A stretch of DNA of 64,000 nt, from NCBI RefSeq assembly GCF_017352095.1, contig NZ_CP071463.1, forward strand, positions 1,302,001-1,366,000, in the 5' to 3' direction. A program made the position numbers and the translations under genes. Source of the stretch: Natrinema longum. GTDB taxonomy: Archaea; Halobacteriota; Halobacteria; Halobacteriales; Natrialbaceae. The notes under the pieces are model-generated. The model saw only the letters and a program-made list of their open reading frames with translations, was not told where the DNA came from and searched no databases. This document shows, piece after piece, positions 50,590 to 59,812 of this stretch (the first letter of the stretch is position 1; each line of letters starts with the position of its first letter).

Positions 50590-51885
50590 CTATCGCTCTA
50601 CCCGAAGCTCGGTTTTCTCGGCGACAGCGTCGGCCTCTTCGAACTCGCCACCGCCGAGCAGGCCGCGAGTCGCCTTCTTCGCCCACTCGACGGCCGGCTG
50701 CTCGAAGGTGTTCACGCCGTAGAGTTCGCCCGCGAGCACGCAGGCGGCTTCCAGCCCGTACAGTAGACCCCCGAGTTCGTACTCGTCGACGGCCTCGAGT
50801 TCGACGCGGACGTTCGGTCGGCCGGCGGCCGCGAGGCTCGCTTCCGTGGCTTCGAACTCCGCCTCGAGCAGTTCGCCCAGCGTCGCGTCGCCCAGATACG
50901 CCAGCTCGTCGACGTCAGTCGCCGGGATCGACCGGTCCGGACGCTCCCCTGTCGTGACGAAGGTGACGAGTTTGTCCCGTGGGCCCGCACGATAGAGCTG
51001 GAGCTGCGAGTGTTGGTCGGTGACGCCGAGTGCCCGCACGGGCGTCTGGCCGAGGTCGTCTTTTCCCAGGCTCTCGGCCCACAACTGGGCGAACCACTCC
51101 GCGGACGTCTCGAGGGACTCCGCGTAGGGCATCACGGCGTTGACCCCGGCACCCCGCTGATCCAGCGCGTAGGTCGTCGCACCGTAGGCGTAGGCCGGAC
51201 AGTCGAACAGCGAGCCCGTCAGGGTCTCGCGCTCGGCGGCCGCGCCCGCGAGCAGGGCCTCGAGGTCGTGTCCGCAGACGGACGCGGCGACCATGCCGAC
51301 CGCCGACAGCGCGGAGAAACGACCCGGAACACCGTCGGGAACCATCAGCGACGGCAGCCCGTGTCGCTCCGCGAGGTCGCGAAGCGGGCCCGAGTCGCCG
51401 GTCGTGACGATCGTTCGCTCGGTCCAGTCGACGCCGGCCGACTCGAACGCCTCGCGGACGACGAGGAAGTTCGCCAGCGTCTCCGCCGTCTTCCCCGACC
51501 GGGACACGACGTTGATTGCCGCGTTCTCGAGTGGGAGTCGCTCGAGGTGGCTCGAGACCCACTCGGGGTCGACGTTGTCGAGGAAGACGGTCTCGGTGTC
51601 CGAGTCGAGCGCGTTCGTGATCGTCGCCGCGCCGAGCGAACTGCCGCCGATGCCGACGGTGATGAGGATCTCGGCGTCGGCGACCGGCTCCACTGTGGCT
51701 CGGATCTCGTCGGGGTCCGTTCGCTGGGGAAGGTTCAGCGCCTCGTAGCCGTGTTCCTCGTTCGCCATCCCTTCCTCGATTCGCTCGTGGGCAACCGCTA
51801 CCTGCTCGTCCAGTCGTTCGAGGGACTCCCTCGAGACGCCCGGCGACGCGACGGACGCGAGTGCGTTACCGATATCGACGTTCAT
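50590..51885 (-). CDS. pgi: Glucose-6-phosphate isomerase
   Basis: A 431-residue PGI of the SIS fold, interconverting glucose 6-phosphate and fructose 6-phosphate. SIS motifs are GIGGSSLGAATI and SRSGKTAET; family-specific residues are in GRFSALSAVG, RGAGVNAVMPY and the C-terminal NTFEQPAVEWAKK. It is shorter than the bacterial enzyme (~550), as is usual in haloarchaea. A TATA-like CCTTTAGCC near 51908-51916 is 27 nt upstream. Confidence 0.95.
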   Translation of the reverse strand: MNVDIGNALASVASPGVSRESLERLDEQVAVAHERIEEGMANEEHGYEALNLPQRTDPDEIRATVEPVADAEILITVGIGGSSLGAATITNALDSDTETVFLDNVDPEWVSSHLERLPLENAAINVVSRSGKTAETLANFLVVREAFESAGVDWTERTIVTTGDSGPLRDLAERHGLPSLMVPDGVPGRFSALSAVGMVAASVCGHDLEALLAGAAAERETLTGSLFDCPAYAYGATTYALDQRGAGVNAVMPYAESLETSAEWFAQLWAESLGKDDLGQTPVRALGVTDQHSQLQLYRAGPRDKLVTFVTTGERPDRSIPATDVDELAYLGDATLGELLEAEFEATEASLAAAGRPNVRVELEAVDEYELGGLLYGLEAACVLAGELYGVNTFEQPAVEWAKKATRGLLGGGEFEEADAVAEKTELRVER

Positions 51886-52013
51886 GTCTCAGCACGCGAC
51901 CGCCTGGGCTAAAGGCGTTCCGTGACGGTATCGCGACGCGATGGTGGTGGGAGAGTGCGTGCCTGCTCGAGTGTCACTCGTGCTCAGTACGGGCGGAAAA
52001 GCGATGGAGCAAC

Positions 52014-52421
52014 TCAGGCGGTCGGGCTCGTTTCGAACCCTGGCAGGACGGCATACCACGACCACAGCGCTGTCGCGAGCGCTGTAACCACATAGACCGA
52101 TCCCACCCAGAGGGCCGAGTACCCTCGTGTTACCAAGAAGATGGCAGCTACACCGCCGAGGAGTATCCCAACGATCACGGACAGAACGATACCGGCCTGA
52201 GACCCTACCTGAAGTTCGCCCTCCGTTCGGAGGCGGACCCCGATCATACCGCCGGTCAGGACGGCCCACGTGAGGATCGGCAACCCAAATACAGTGACCA
52301 ACGTCCCGTCGACCCACGCGAACTCGGAAACGATGATCGCCCACCCAACCAGTCCGAGACCTGCCCAGACGACGCTTCGCCAGAGTTCCTCGGTGACGAT
52401 GCGCCGAGTTTCGGGGTTCAT
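52014..52421 (-). CDS. Hypothetical four-helix membrane protein
   Basis: A 135-residue protein with four hydrophobic helices after a short charged N-terminus (MNPETRRIVTEELWRS). No recognised family. The promoter ATTATACTG (about 52446-52454) is strong and leaderless. Its neighbours, pgi and the DUF5812 gene, are unrelated. Confidence 0.75.
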   Translation of the reverse strand: MNPETRRIVTEELWRSVVWAGLGLVGWAIIVSEFAWVDGTLVTVFGLPILTWAVLTGGMIGVRLRTEGELQVGSQAGIVLSVIVGILLGGVAAIFLVTRGYSALWVGSVYVVTALATALWSWYAVLPGFETSPTA

Positions 52422-52580
52422 GTTAGTAATCTATGGGTTATGTCAGTATAATATTTTGGGCGTCTGAGAGGCCAGCGATCAGTTCGCACACCGACTGAGC
52501 GGCTGTTCTCGTCGAAAGCCGACTCTCGACAGCTATCGAAAGCCGAAACTCGGAAAGCGATCCGCCCGCTACGCCCTCCC

Positions 52581-53054
52581 ATGACCGAAAAGACCGGAAC
52601 CTTCGTGGTCACGCACGCCGAGAGCGAGTCGGCGGTCGTCCGCGACGTCGAGACCGCACAGGTCCACACCCTCGGGTCGAACCCCGGCCTCGAGGTCCAC
52701 GACGTCCTCGAGGCGACCGTCGCACCCGAGCCACCTATGGAGGTCACCTGGGAGGTGATCGACGTCGCCGACAGACGCACGATCGAACTGGTCGACAGCG
52801 ACCTCGAGCCGACCACCCACGAGAAGGAGCTAGCCGCAGAGAGCGAGATCGGCGACCTCGTCCAGAAAGAACGGGCCGGCACCGGCGAGATCCACGTGTT
52901 CCGCGTCCCCGAATCCGACGTCGAACCCGCAGCGGAAGACATCCTCGCGGACGAGGAGACGATCGCTCGAGCGGCCCGACTCGAGGCCGTTCGGGTGGAA
53001 GTGCGTCGATCGGCCGACGACGGCGTCGTGAGCGTGCGATACCTGCCGGACTGA
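52581..53054 (+). CDS. DUF5812 family protein
   Basis: A 157-residue acidic protein (GTFVVTHAESESAVVRDVET, EVHDVLEATVAPEPPMEV) typical of a conserved haloarchaeal family. The fold looks beta-rich N-terminally with a helical end. Location just upstream of secF-secD is common in haloarchaea, but no link is proven. Confidence 0.82.
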   Translation: MTEKTGTFVVTHAESESAVVRDVETAQVHTLGSNPGLEVHDVLEATVAPEPPMEVTWEVIDVADRRTIELVDSDLEPTTHEKELAAESEIGDLVQKERAGTGEIHVFRVPESDVEPAAEDILADEETIARAARLEAVRVEVRRSADDGVVSVRYLPD

Positions 53055-53117
53055 TCGACGGACCACGCGGTCGGAATTGAGAAAGCTTACTTCGGGGGGA
53101 GACAAGTGGTCGGGTAT

Positions 53118-53993
53118 ATGGCGTATTTCGACGTACCGGAGATCGATTACACCCGGTACAGCAACCGCCAGCTCGCGGCGGTTCCGCTCGCGGTTCTCGC
53201 AGTTGCACTGCTCGTTCTCAGCGGCTCGTTTCTCGTATACGGCTCGCCGGTTCCGTTGGGAATGGACTTCACCGGTGGATCGGAACTGACCGTCCAGACG
53301 ACGACGCCGGAAGGCGAGATTCCAGCGGCGTTCGAGGAGACGCCCGAATCCGTGACCGGAACGGCGGGTGCCAACCAGTATATCGTCCGCTTCTCCGAGA
53401 CTGACGCACAGTCCCTGAGCGATCAGGCCGAGTCGAACCTCGAGCAGGACGGCGACGCCGATATCGTCCAGTCAGTGTTGTCGACCTCGGCGAGTTTCGG
53501 CGCGGGGAGCCAACAGACGGCCATGATCGGGCTCGTCGTAGCGTTCGTTGGGATGAGCGCGATCGCGTTCATCCTCTTTCGAACGTTCGTCCCGTCGATC
53601 GCGATCGTTCTCTCGGCGTTTTCCGACCTCGTGATCCCGCTTGCGTTCATGCGCCTCGCCGGGATCCCGCTCTCCCTGGGGACGGTCGCGGGCTTGCTGA
53701 TGCTCATCGGGTACTCGGTCGACTCCGATATCCTGTTGAACAACCACGTTCTGCGTCGGAGCGGTGACTTCTACGAAAGCACCCACCGCGCGATGCGGAC
53801 CGGTGTCACGATGACGGTCACGTCGATGGCCGCGATGCTCGTCATGTGGATCTCCGCGTCCATCTTCGGTATCGACCTGCTGGCATCGATCGGTATCATC
53901 CTGTTCGTCGGCCTCGCAGCCGACCTGATGAACACCTACATGTTGAATCTGAGCTTGCTTCGCTGGTACAAGTTCGAGGGGGTGCGATCATGA
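53118..53993 (+). CDS. secF: Protein-export membrane protein SecF
   Basis: A 291-residue RND-superfamily subunit assisting Sec translocation. After the first helix it has DFTGGSELTVQT, then the remaining five helices including IGLVVAFVGMSAIAF and the SecF motif GYSVDSDILLNNHVLRR. Start ATG 53118 (MAYFDVPEIDYTRY) fits GCTTACTTCG near 53087-53096; a GTG at 53106 is an alternative. The stop overlaps secD by ATGA. Confidence 0.95.
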   Translation: MAYFDVPEIDYTRYSNRQLAAVPLAVLAVALLVLSGSFLVYGSPVPLGMDFTGGSELTVQTTTPEGEIPAAFEETPESVTGTAGANQYIVRFSETDAQSLSDQAESNLEQDGDADIVQSVLSTSASFGAGSQQTAMIGLVVAFVGMSAIAFILFRTFVPSIAIVLSAFSDLVIPLAFMRLAGIPLSLGTVAGLLMLIGYSVDSDILLNNHVLRRSGDFYESTHRAMRTGVTMTVTSMAAMLVMWISASIFGIDLLASIGIILFVGLAADLMNTYMLNLSLLRWYKFEGVRS

Positions 53994-55618
53994 GCGCGAT
54001 CAAGGACAACTGGCGCGTCCTCCTGCTCGCCCTGTTCATCGGCTTTGCCGTCGTCGCGCTCTTCATCCCCGGCGGCATCGTCGCAGACGACAGCCTCGGC
54101 GGAAACGAGAGCGTCCAGAGCAGTCCGACCAACCTCGAGTTCGGCCTCGGACTCGAGGGCGGGACCCGAATCAGGGTCCCAGTCACCGGTATGACCGCCG
54201 AGGACATCGCGTCCGATGCAGTCAGTGACAACGGGCAGGTCGACGAGGAGCGACTCGAGGAGCTCGAGTCGACGTTACAGAACGAACTCGACCTCGATCC
54301 CGCCGACACCAACGTCAACGTTCAGGACGACGGGACCGTCACGGCGGAGGTGTTCACCGACGACGTAACCGAAGCCGAGTTCGCCAGCGCCCTGCAGTCG
54401 GCGAACGTCGACGCGTCCGAGGACGACATTCGCGACGGCGTCACCCAACAGACCCGCGATCAGATAATCGAGACGATTCAGACGAAGATCAACGCAGCGG
54501 GGCTCTCCGGCGGGACGGCCTACCAGTCGGCAACGCTGGGCGAGGACTACTACATCGTCGTCGAGGTGCCCAACATGGGTGCCAGCGAACTCCGGAGTCT
54601 CCTCTCCGAGCGCGGTGTCGTCGAGGTGCAAGCCTACTACCCGACCGAAAACGGCACTCACACGAACGAGACGGTGCTGACGGGCGACAGAATCGCCGAT
54701 ATCGACCCGCCGGAACAGAACCAGCGGGGCGACGGCTATTTCGTCCCGGTACAGGTCCGCGAGGACGCCGCACCGGGATTCCAACAGCAGATGAACGACC
54801 TCGGGTTCACGAGTGAGGGCGTCGGACAGTGCAGCCTCCGCGGCGACGGCGAAGACATCAACTTCAACCACGAGGGGCAACAGTACTGTCTCCTCACCGT
54901 CGTCGACGGGGAGGTCATCGACGCCCACAGCATGGGCGACGATTCGAGATCGGGCACCGGGCTCGCGACCTCCATGCGAAACGGCGAGTGGGCGAACGAT
55001 CCGACCTTCCAGATGGGCGCACCGGATCAGGAGCGAGCACAGTCGCTGTCGGTCAATCTCCGAGCCGGGAGCCTGCGTGCCCCACTGGACATGGAGAACA
55101 ATCAGGTCTACTCGATCGAGGCCAGTCACGCCGAACAGTTCAAGGAGTACTCCTTACTGATCGGACTGCTCTCGGTGATTACCGTCAGTGGCGTCGTCTA
55201 CTCCCGATACACGGACACGCGCGTCGCCTTGCCGATGATCGTCACGGCGATGGCGGAGGTGGTGATCCTGCTCGGGTTCGCGGCGCTGATACGCATGCCA
55301 CTTGACCTCTCCCACGTCGCCGGATTCATCGCCGTCGTCGGGACCGGGGTCGACGACCTCGTGATCATCGCCGACGAGGTGATGGACGAAGGGGACGTCA
55401 GCTCCGTCCGGGTCTTCCAATCGCGGTTCCGCAAGGCGTTCTGGGTCATCGGTGCCGCCGCGGCGACGACCGTCGTTGCTCTCTCACCGCTGGCGGTCCT
55501 GAGCCTCGGTGACCTCAAGGGATTCGCGATCATCACCATCCTCGGCGTGTTTATCGGCGTTCTCATCACCCGGCCCGCCTACGGTGACATCCTGCGACGG
55601 CTGTTGACCGACAGGTAG
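53990..55618 (+). CDS. secD: Protein-export membrane protein SecD
   Basis: A 542-residue SecD. The N-terminal helix is followed by GLGLEGGTRIRVPV, a large extracellular P1-type domain, and the C-terminal five helices with GVDDLVIIADEV and FWVIGAAAATTVVAL. Gene order secF then secD is the archaeal arrangement, opposite to that in bacteria. It overlaps secF by four bases, and the two form the SecDF complex. Confidence 0.95.
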   Translation: MSAIKDNWRVLLLALFIGFAVVALFIPGGIVADDSLGGNESVQSSPTNLEFGLGLEGGTRIRVPVTGMTAEDIASDAVSDNGQVDEERLEELESTLQNELDLDPADTNVNVQDDGTVTAEVFTDDVTEAEFASALQSANVDASEDDIRDGVTQQTRDQIIETIQTKINAAGLSGGTAYQSATLGEDYYIVVEVPNMGASELRSLLSERGVVEVQAYYPTENGTHTNETVLTGDRIADIDPPEQNQRGDGYFVPVQVREDAAPGFQQQMNDLGFTSEGVGQCSLRGDGEDINFNHEGQQYCLLTVVDGEVIDAHSMGDDSRSGTGLATSMRNGEWANDPTFQMGAPDQERAQSLSVNLRAGSLRAPLDMENNQVYSIEASHAEQFKEYSLLIGLLSVITVSGVVYSRYTDTRVALPMIVTAMAEVVILLGFAALIRMPLDLSHVAGFIAVVGTGVDDLVIIADEVMDEGDVSSVRVFQSRFRKAFWVIGAAAATTVVALSPLAVLSLGDLKGFAIITILGVFIGVLITRPAYGDILRRLLTDR

Positions 55619-55692
55619 CGCGGGTCACCGTTCGTCCGACACTCCCGATCGAGTACCGCGCTGCCAGTACAGCGTCGATCGACGACGGACGG

Positions 55693-55800
55693 CTACTGAT
55701 TCTGCCGACAGCGTGGACACCAGTCGACAGTCCCGTTCTCACCGTGAGCGCGGGCGAAATCGTACGAAACGTTATATCCACAGGAAGTACAAACGGGCAT
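55693..55800 (-). CDS. 35-residue zinc-ribbon protein
   Basis: ATG 55800 opens a 35-codon frame ending TAG at 55693: CTSCGYN near the start and WCPRCRQ near the end form a CxxC...CxxC zinc ribbon, with acidic, haloarchaeal codon use in between. GCTATTGCG near 55817-55825 on the minus strand is about 20-26 nt upstream. Too short for most gene finders. Confidence 0.7.
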   Translation of the reverse strand: MPVCTSCGYNVSYDFARAHGENGTVDWCPRCRQNQ

Positions 55801-55931
55801 TCGATTCACCACGCCAACGCAATAGCGACACGGCTATGGGCGGGGGGCCTGCGACTGCAACCTCCACTCGAGGATCGCCCTACACACCGTCGTCGCCGGC
55901 GAGTCATCACAAAGAGACCGCAGTCGCGGCC

Positions 55932-56831
55932 CTACTCGGGCCGTTGTCTGTCGCGCTGGAACTCGTCGAAGACCGCGAGATCGTCGGGGAGGTCGTACTC
56001 GAGGTGGCGCTGTTCCTGCCGATTGGTGCCGGCGTCGTCGATGGGCGTAGCGACGTCCTCCCAGCCTGGCTTGATCTTGACGCTTTTCGCGGGCATTCCG
56101 AGCGCGATGTGGTGGGCGGGGATGTCATGTTGAACGATGCCGCGTGCGCCGACGATGGCGTTTTCGCCGACCTTGCAGCCGGCACGAACCATCGCGTCGT
56201 AGGTGAGGCGAACGTCGTCCTCGACGATGGTGTGGTAGTTGCGGACCTCGGTCTGGTCGACGACGTCGTGATCGTGGCTGTAGATGTGGACGCCATCGGA
56301 GATCGAGACGCGATCGCCGATGGTGAGTTTCCCGCGGTCGTCGAGGTGGACGTCGTCGTGGACGACGGTGTTGTCGCCGATCGTGATGTTGTGGCCGTAG
56401 GTAAACGAGATCCCCTTGAAGAACCGGCAGTCGTCGCCACACTCCTCGAAGAGGTGGTCGGCGAGCATCCGTCTGAATCGCAGGGCGAACTCGACGTTGT
56501 CCGCGATCGGCAGGCTATCGAACTGTCGCCAGAGCCACTGGAGGTGTTTCGAGCGGCGGAACCGTTCCTCGTCTTTCTCGGCGTAGTATTCGCTCTCGAG
56601 GGTCGTATTGCAGGGATCGTAACTCTGCAGGCGGACGCGTTCGGCCGGCGAAACCGACTCGCCGCGCTGCCAGCGCTCGTATGCCTCGCGGTCTCCCGAG
56701 AGATCGATCAGGACGTCCTCGACGACCGAGCAGGTATCCTCGTCGCTCGAGAGCCGTCGATCGACCTCGTCGATGAACTCGCGCATCCCCGCTTCCGCCT
56801 CCTCGGGGAGCGACACGTACCGCTTTGTCAT
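55932..56831 (-). CDS. Left-handed beta-helix O-acetyltransferase (maltose/galactoside type)
   Basis: A 299-residue protein. The N-terminal ~130 residues are helical (a RHH-like MTKRYVSLPEEAEAGMRE start), then hexapeptide repeats form a left-handed beta-helix (ISFTYGHNITIGDNTVV, DRGKLTIGDRVSISDGVHI). The His of the acetyltransferase active site is in SHDHDVVD. Acetyl-CoA-dependent sugar acetylation is the expected activity. The N-terminal extension is unusual for this family. The C-terminal ~30 residues are poorly conserved. Confidence 0.85.
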   Translation of the reverse strand: MTKRYVSLPEEAEAGMREFIDEVDRRLSSDEDTCSVVEDVLIDLSGDREAYERWQRGESVSPAERVRLQSYDPCNTTLESEYYAEKDEERFRRSKHLQWLWRQFDSLPIADNVEFALRFRRMLADHLFEECGDDCRFFKGISFTYGHNITIGDNTVVHDDVHLDDRGKLTIGDRVSISDGVHIYSHDHDVVDQTEVRNYHTIVEDDVRLTYDAMVRAGCKVGENAIVGARGIVQHDIPAHHIALGMPAKSVKIKPGWEDVATPIDDAGTNRQEQRHLEYDLPDDLAVFDEFQRDRQRPE

Positions 56832-56944
56832 ACCCGTGGTATTGCCCGCCGAGTTGATAGGGGTTCGGTTGTGCGTTCCGGGTTGCCGGACCTGCTGTCG
56901 TGTGGGGGATCGGGTGGACTGGGAGCCGTTTCCCGTATCCGGGA

Positions 56945-57157
56945 TCACTTCTCGCTGGACTGCCACCCCGAGAGGAGCACGGCGGGCAACACGAGCGCGC
57001 CGATCACCAGCAAGGCACCCCCCACGACAGCGCCGATCGTGAGGCGATCGCTGGGAAACTCGAACAGCCGCACGGCGAGGAATCCAAGTAGGACGACGAC
57101 GACGACGAGGACCGCCAACAGGTGTCGGCTCGAGCCGCGAGGGCGGGATTCGACCAT
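56945..57157 (-). CDS. Small two-helix membrane protein
   Basis: A 70-residue protein with two long hydrophobic helices (residues ~13-33 and 42-62) and a short basic N-terminus. No family recognised; possibly a small haloarchaeal membrane protein. Confidence 0.6.
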   Translation of the reverse strand: MVESRPRGSSRHLLAVLVVVVVLLGFLAVRLFEFPSDRLTIGAVVGGALLVIGALVLPAVLLSGWQSSEK

Positions 57158-57287
57158 GGGGGGTCTTGTCAGCCGTTGCCCAAGAGCGGTTCGGCTCGAG
57201 ATCGACCGGCGAACCCGTTCGACTCGGTCGGATCGGGGGCTCGAGCGTTCCGTTCACCCTAAGTTCCCCCACTACGAAGGGACCGGT

Positions 57288-58343
57288 ATGCAATACAGCG
57301 AACTCGGCGACTCCGGAGTCGAGGTCAGCGAGGTCGGTTTCGGCGCGTGGACCGTCGGCACCGACTGGTGGGGCGACCGCTCGGAAGAAGACGCCATCGA
57401 GATGCTCCAGTACGCCGTCGAGCAGGGGATCACGTACGTCGATACGGGCGACGTCTACGGCCACGGCCGCAGCGAGGAACTGGTCGGACGGGCGCTTTCC
57501 GACGTCCGCGAGGACGTCACCGTCGCGACCAAGGTCGGCTACGACTTCTACAACAACCCGCAGGCCGGCCACGGTGAACTCCCCAAGGAGATGGATCCGG
57601 AGTACCTCCGGGACGCCGTCGACAAAAGCCTCGATCGGCTCGGGCTCGAGTCGGTCGACCTGCTCCAACTCCACAACGCCGACGTCGAGGAGATCACCCC
57701 CGACGTGCTCGAACTGCTCGACGAACTCGAGGAGGAGGGCAAGATCGAGGCCGTCGGCCTCGCGTTGGGCCCCTCGATCGGGTGGCTCGCCGAGGGCGAT
57801 CTGGCGATCGAGGAGGAGTTCGACTCCGTCCAGTTGGTCTGGAACGTACTCGAGCAGGAGGTGGGGAACCACTTCCTCGAGACGATCGAGCGAACGGGCT
57901 CCGCGACGAGTCTGATTCCTCGCGTGCCCCACTCGTCGGGCATCCTCAACGAACAGGTCACCCCCGACACCGAACTCGGCGAGGGCGACCATCGTGGCTT
58001 CCGCCCCGAGGAGTGGTACGAGACCGGCTGGGAGAAACTCGAGCAGTTGCGATTCCTCGAGCGAGACGGCGAGCGGACCATGGGCCAGGCGTCGATCGCG
58101 TGGCTCCTGAGCCACGATCCCGTCGCGACCGTGACGCCGACGTTCCGCACCACGGACGACATCGACGAGTGGGCCGCGGCCAGCGACGTGCCGAAGCTCA
58201 CCGACGAGGAGCTGACGCGCGTCGCGGAGCTGTACGAAGCCGACTTCGACATCGACCGCGACGACGGAATGGACGCGCTTCGCTCGTCGGTCGGGGGCGA
58301 GGACATCGAATCCGCCGGACTGGACAAGCTCGCGGCCGACTGA
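57288..58343 (+). CDS. Aldo/keto reductase
   Basis: A 351-residue TIM-barrel oxidoreductase. Active-site residues: Asp in YVDTGDVYGHG (with Tyr), Lys in ATKVGYDF and His in LLQLHNAD; the NADPH-binding end has SIAWLLSHDPVATVTPTFR. Substrate unknown. CCTAAGTTCC near 57258-57267 is 26 nt upstream of the ATG, so it is leaderless. Confidence 0.92.
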   Translation: MQYSELGDSGVEVSEVGFGAWTVGTDWWGDRSEEDAIEMLQYAVEQGITYVDTGDVYGHGRSEELVGRALSDVREDVTVATKVGYDFYNNPQAGHGELPKEMDPEYLRDAVDKSLDRLGLESVDLLQLHNADVEEITPDVLELLDELEEEGKIEAVGLALGPSIGWLAEGDLAIEEEFDSVQLVWNVLEQEVGNHFLETIERTGSATSLIPRVPHSSGILNEQVTPDTELGEGDHRGFRPEEWYETGWEKLEQLRFLERDGERTMGQASIAWLLSHDPVATVTPTFRTTDDIDEWAAASDVPKLTDEELTRVAELYEADFDIDRDDGMDALRSSVGGEDIESAGLDKLAAD

Positions 58344-58378
58344 TCGGCGCGGGCTCGAGCGGGCCGCCGGGGGCCGGA

Positions 58379-58648
58379 TTACCCCGACTCCGTTTCGCTC
58401 AGTCTGAACTCGAACTCCAGCATCCCGTCCGTTTTCACGGCCACGCCGCCCAGTTCGTCCGAGAGCTGTTCGCGGGCTCGAGAGCTCGGCTCGACGGTGA
58501 CCGAGACGCTGTTGCTGTTGGCGTTGTACGTGATGTTTCCGACGGCGACGTCGAACTCGAAGAACGCCGGAACGTCCTCTCTGAGTTGGGTTCGCACGTC
58601 GTCGACGTCCGACCGGACGTCGGCCATCTCTTCGTTTAACGTGCTCAT
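58379..58648 (-). CDS. Hypothetical protein
   Basis: An 89-residue protein: a short helical N-terminus (STLNEEMADVRSDVDDVRTQL) then beta-strands (FFEFDVAVGNITYNANSNSV). No recognised family. ATG 58648 fits a CGTTATGCC element near 58673-58681. Confidence 0.7.
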   Translation of the reverse strand: MSTLNEEMADVRSDVDDVRTQLREDVPAFFEFDVAVGNITYNANSNSVSVTVEPSSRAREQLSDELGGVAVKTDGMLEFEFRLSETESG

Positions 58649-58687
58649 ACAGTGTTGGTAACACTTCGCAAGGCATAACGATTGAGC

Positions 58688-58927
58688 ATGCCGCTTCGAG
58701 CAGTCTCTCCGTGTTCGGGGGGCGACCGCCACACCGCCGCCAGTGGGAACGCGCTCACGTCGGCATTCGGCGTTCCGGTACTCGTGGCGGCGACGCGTCT
58801 CGGACTCGGCGCGCTCGAGGCCGGCCTCGAGCGCGCCGACGTGTTCGACGAGGCCTACGACCTGTGTGTCCTGGTGAGCCTGGTGATGTTCGTGCAGGTC
58901 GCGCCTGTCATCGCGAATCTCCGGTGA
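58688..58927 (+). CDS. Possible small membrane protein
   Basis: A 79-residue frame from ATG 58688 with two hydrophobic stretches (about residues 25-45 and 56-76). Codon bias is weak and no TATA lies at the right distance on the plus strand, so this may not be a gene. Confidence 0.35.
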   Translation: MPLRAVSPCSGGDRHTAASGNALTSAFGVPVLVAATRLGLGALEAGLERADVFDEAYDLCVLVSLVMFVQVAPVIANLR

Positions 58928-58957
58928 AGGGGTCCCGTCGAGGAGGACGAGCGGGGG

Positions 58958-59725
58958 TCAGTCACAGCGTGCCGTGACCCACTCGCGCCAGGTCACCGTC
59001 CCGACCGTTCGGTCCGGGCAGGTTCCGTCGCCGGATCGAAACCCGGAAGCGGTCTTTCCGGGGAGCGGGAGGCGGACGAGAGGACGGCCCAGCCCCTTTG
59101 CGTCGCGGTAGGTCCGCGCGAGTTCGCCGACGGTCCGGACCTCGGGACCGCCGACGTCGGGCACGCGACCGGCCGGTTCGGACGTCGCGTACTCGACGAT
59201 CGCGGCCGCCGCCTCGCCGACGTCGATCGGCTGGAGGCGGAACGCCGTCGGGAGCGGCCAGACCGGCAGGCGTGCGACCGACTCGAGGAGATCGAAGACG
59301 AACGAGTGGAACTGCGTTGCCCGGACGATAGTCGACGGGACGGAACTCGCCTCGACGGCTCGTTCGGCCGCGGCCTTGTGCCGGTAGTACGAGTAGGGAA
59401 TCTCGTCGACGCCGACGATAGAGACGTACACGACGTTCGAGACCCCGGCATCGGCGGCCGCCTCGAGCAATCGTTCGGTACCGCGGACGTCCACTGCCTC
59501 GCTATCGCCGGTCGCAGCGGTCGCCGCGTGGACGACGACGTCGACGTCTGCGATGGCCCCGCGGATACCCGTTCCGTCGGCCAGGTTCATCGCGACCCAC
59601 GCGCCGTCGTCCGACGGCGGCGAGCGACTCGCCGCCAGTACGTCGTGGCCCGCATTGCCCAATCGAGAACGCAACGCCGTCCCGAGCGTTCCGGTCGCAC
59701 CCGTGAGAAGCGTCCGACAAGTCAT
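58958..59725 (-). CDS. NAD(P)-binding SDR/NmrA-like protein
   Basis: A 255-residue atypical SDR. TLLTGATGTLGTALRSRL is the glycine-rich nucleotide motif (GATGTLG); later NVVYVSIVGVDEIPYSYYRHK has the Tyr/Lys of NmrA- and NAD-epimerase-like proteins. Roles range from redox sensing to sugar epimerisation. It is divergent from a predicted HTH-10 regulator across 87 bp containing an inverted repeat (59736-59741/59753-59758). Confidence 0.85.
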   Translation of the reverse strand: MTCRTLLTGATGTLGTALRSRLGNAGHDVLAASRSPPSDDGAWVAMNLADGTGIRGAIADVDVVVHAATAATGDSEAVDVRGTERLLEAAADAGVSNVVYVSIVGVDEIPYSYYRHKAAAERAVEASSVPSTIVRATQFHSFVFDLLESVARLPVWPLPTAFRLQPIDVGEAAAAIVEYATSEPAGRVPDVGGPEVRTVGELARTYRDAKGLGRPLVRLPLPGKTASGFRSGDGTCPDRTVGTVTWREWVTARCD

Positions 59726-59735
59726 GGATAGCGTC

Positions 59736-59758
59736 GATTCGGCCTCGAGCGTCGAATC
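59736..59758. promoter_or_regulatory. Inverted repeat in divergent region
   Basis: GATTCG (59736-59741) and CGAATC (59753-59758) form a 6-bp inverted repeat with an 11-bp spacer, just upstream of the SDR start and between it and the HTH-10 gene. Candidate binding site for the regulator. Confidence 0.35.
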
Positions 59759-59812
59759 ACCGCTGCCGGATCCGTCTGTGGGGTTTAAGCGTTGGAGGGA
59801 AACACTCACCGT

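Noticed and set aside
55932-58676. Minus-strand frame of over 900 codons
   Set aside because: Only 55932-56831 (acetyltransferase) is coding; the rest is the antisense shadow of the aldo/keto reductase, typical of GC-rich genomes.
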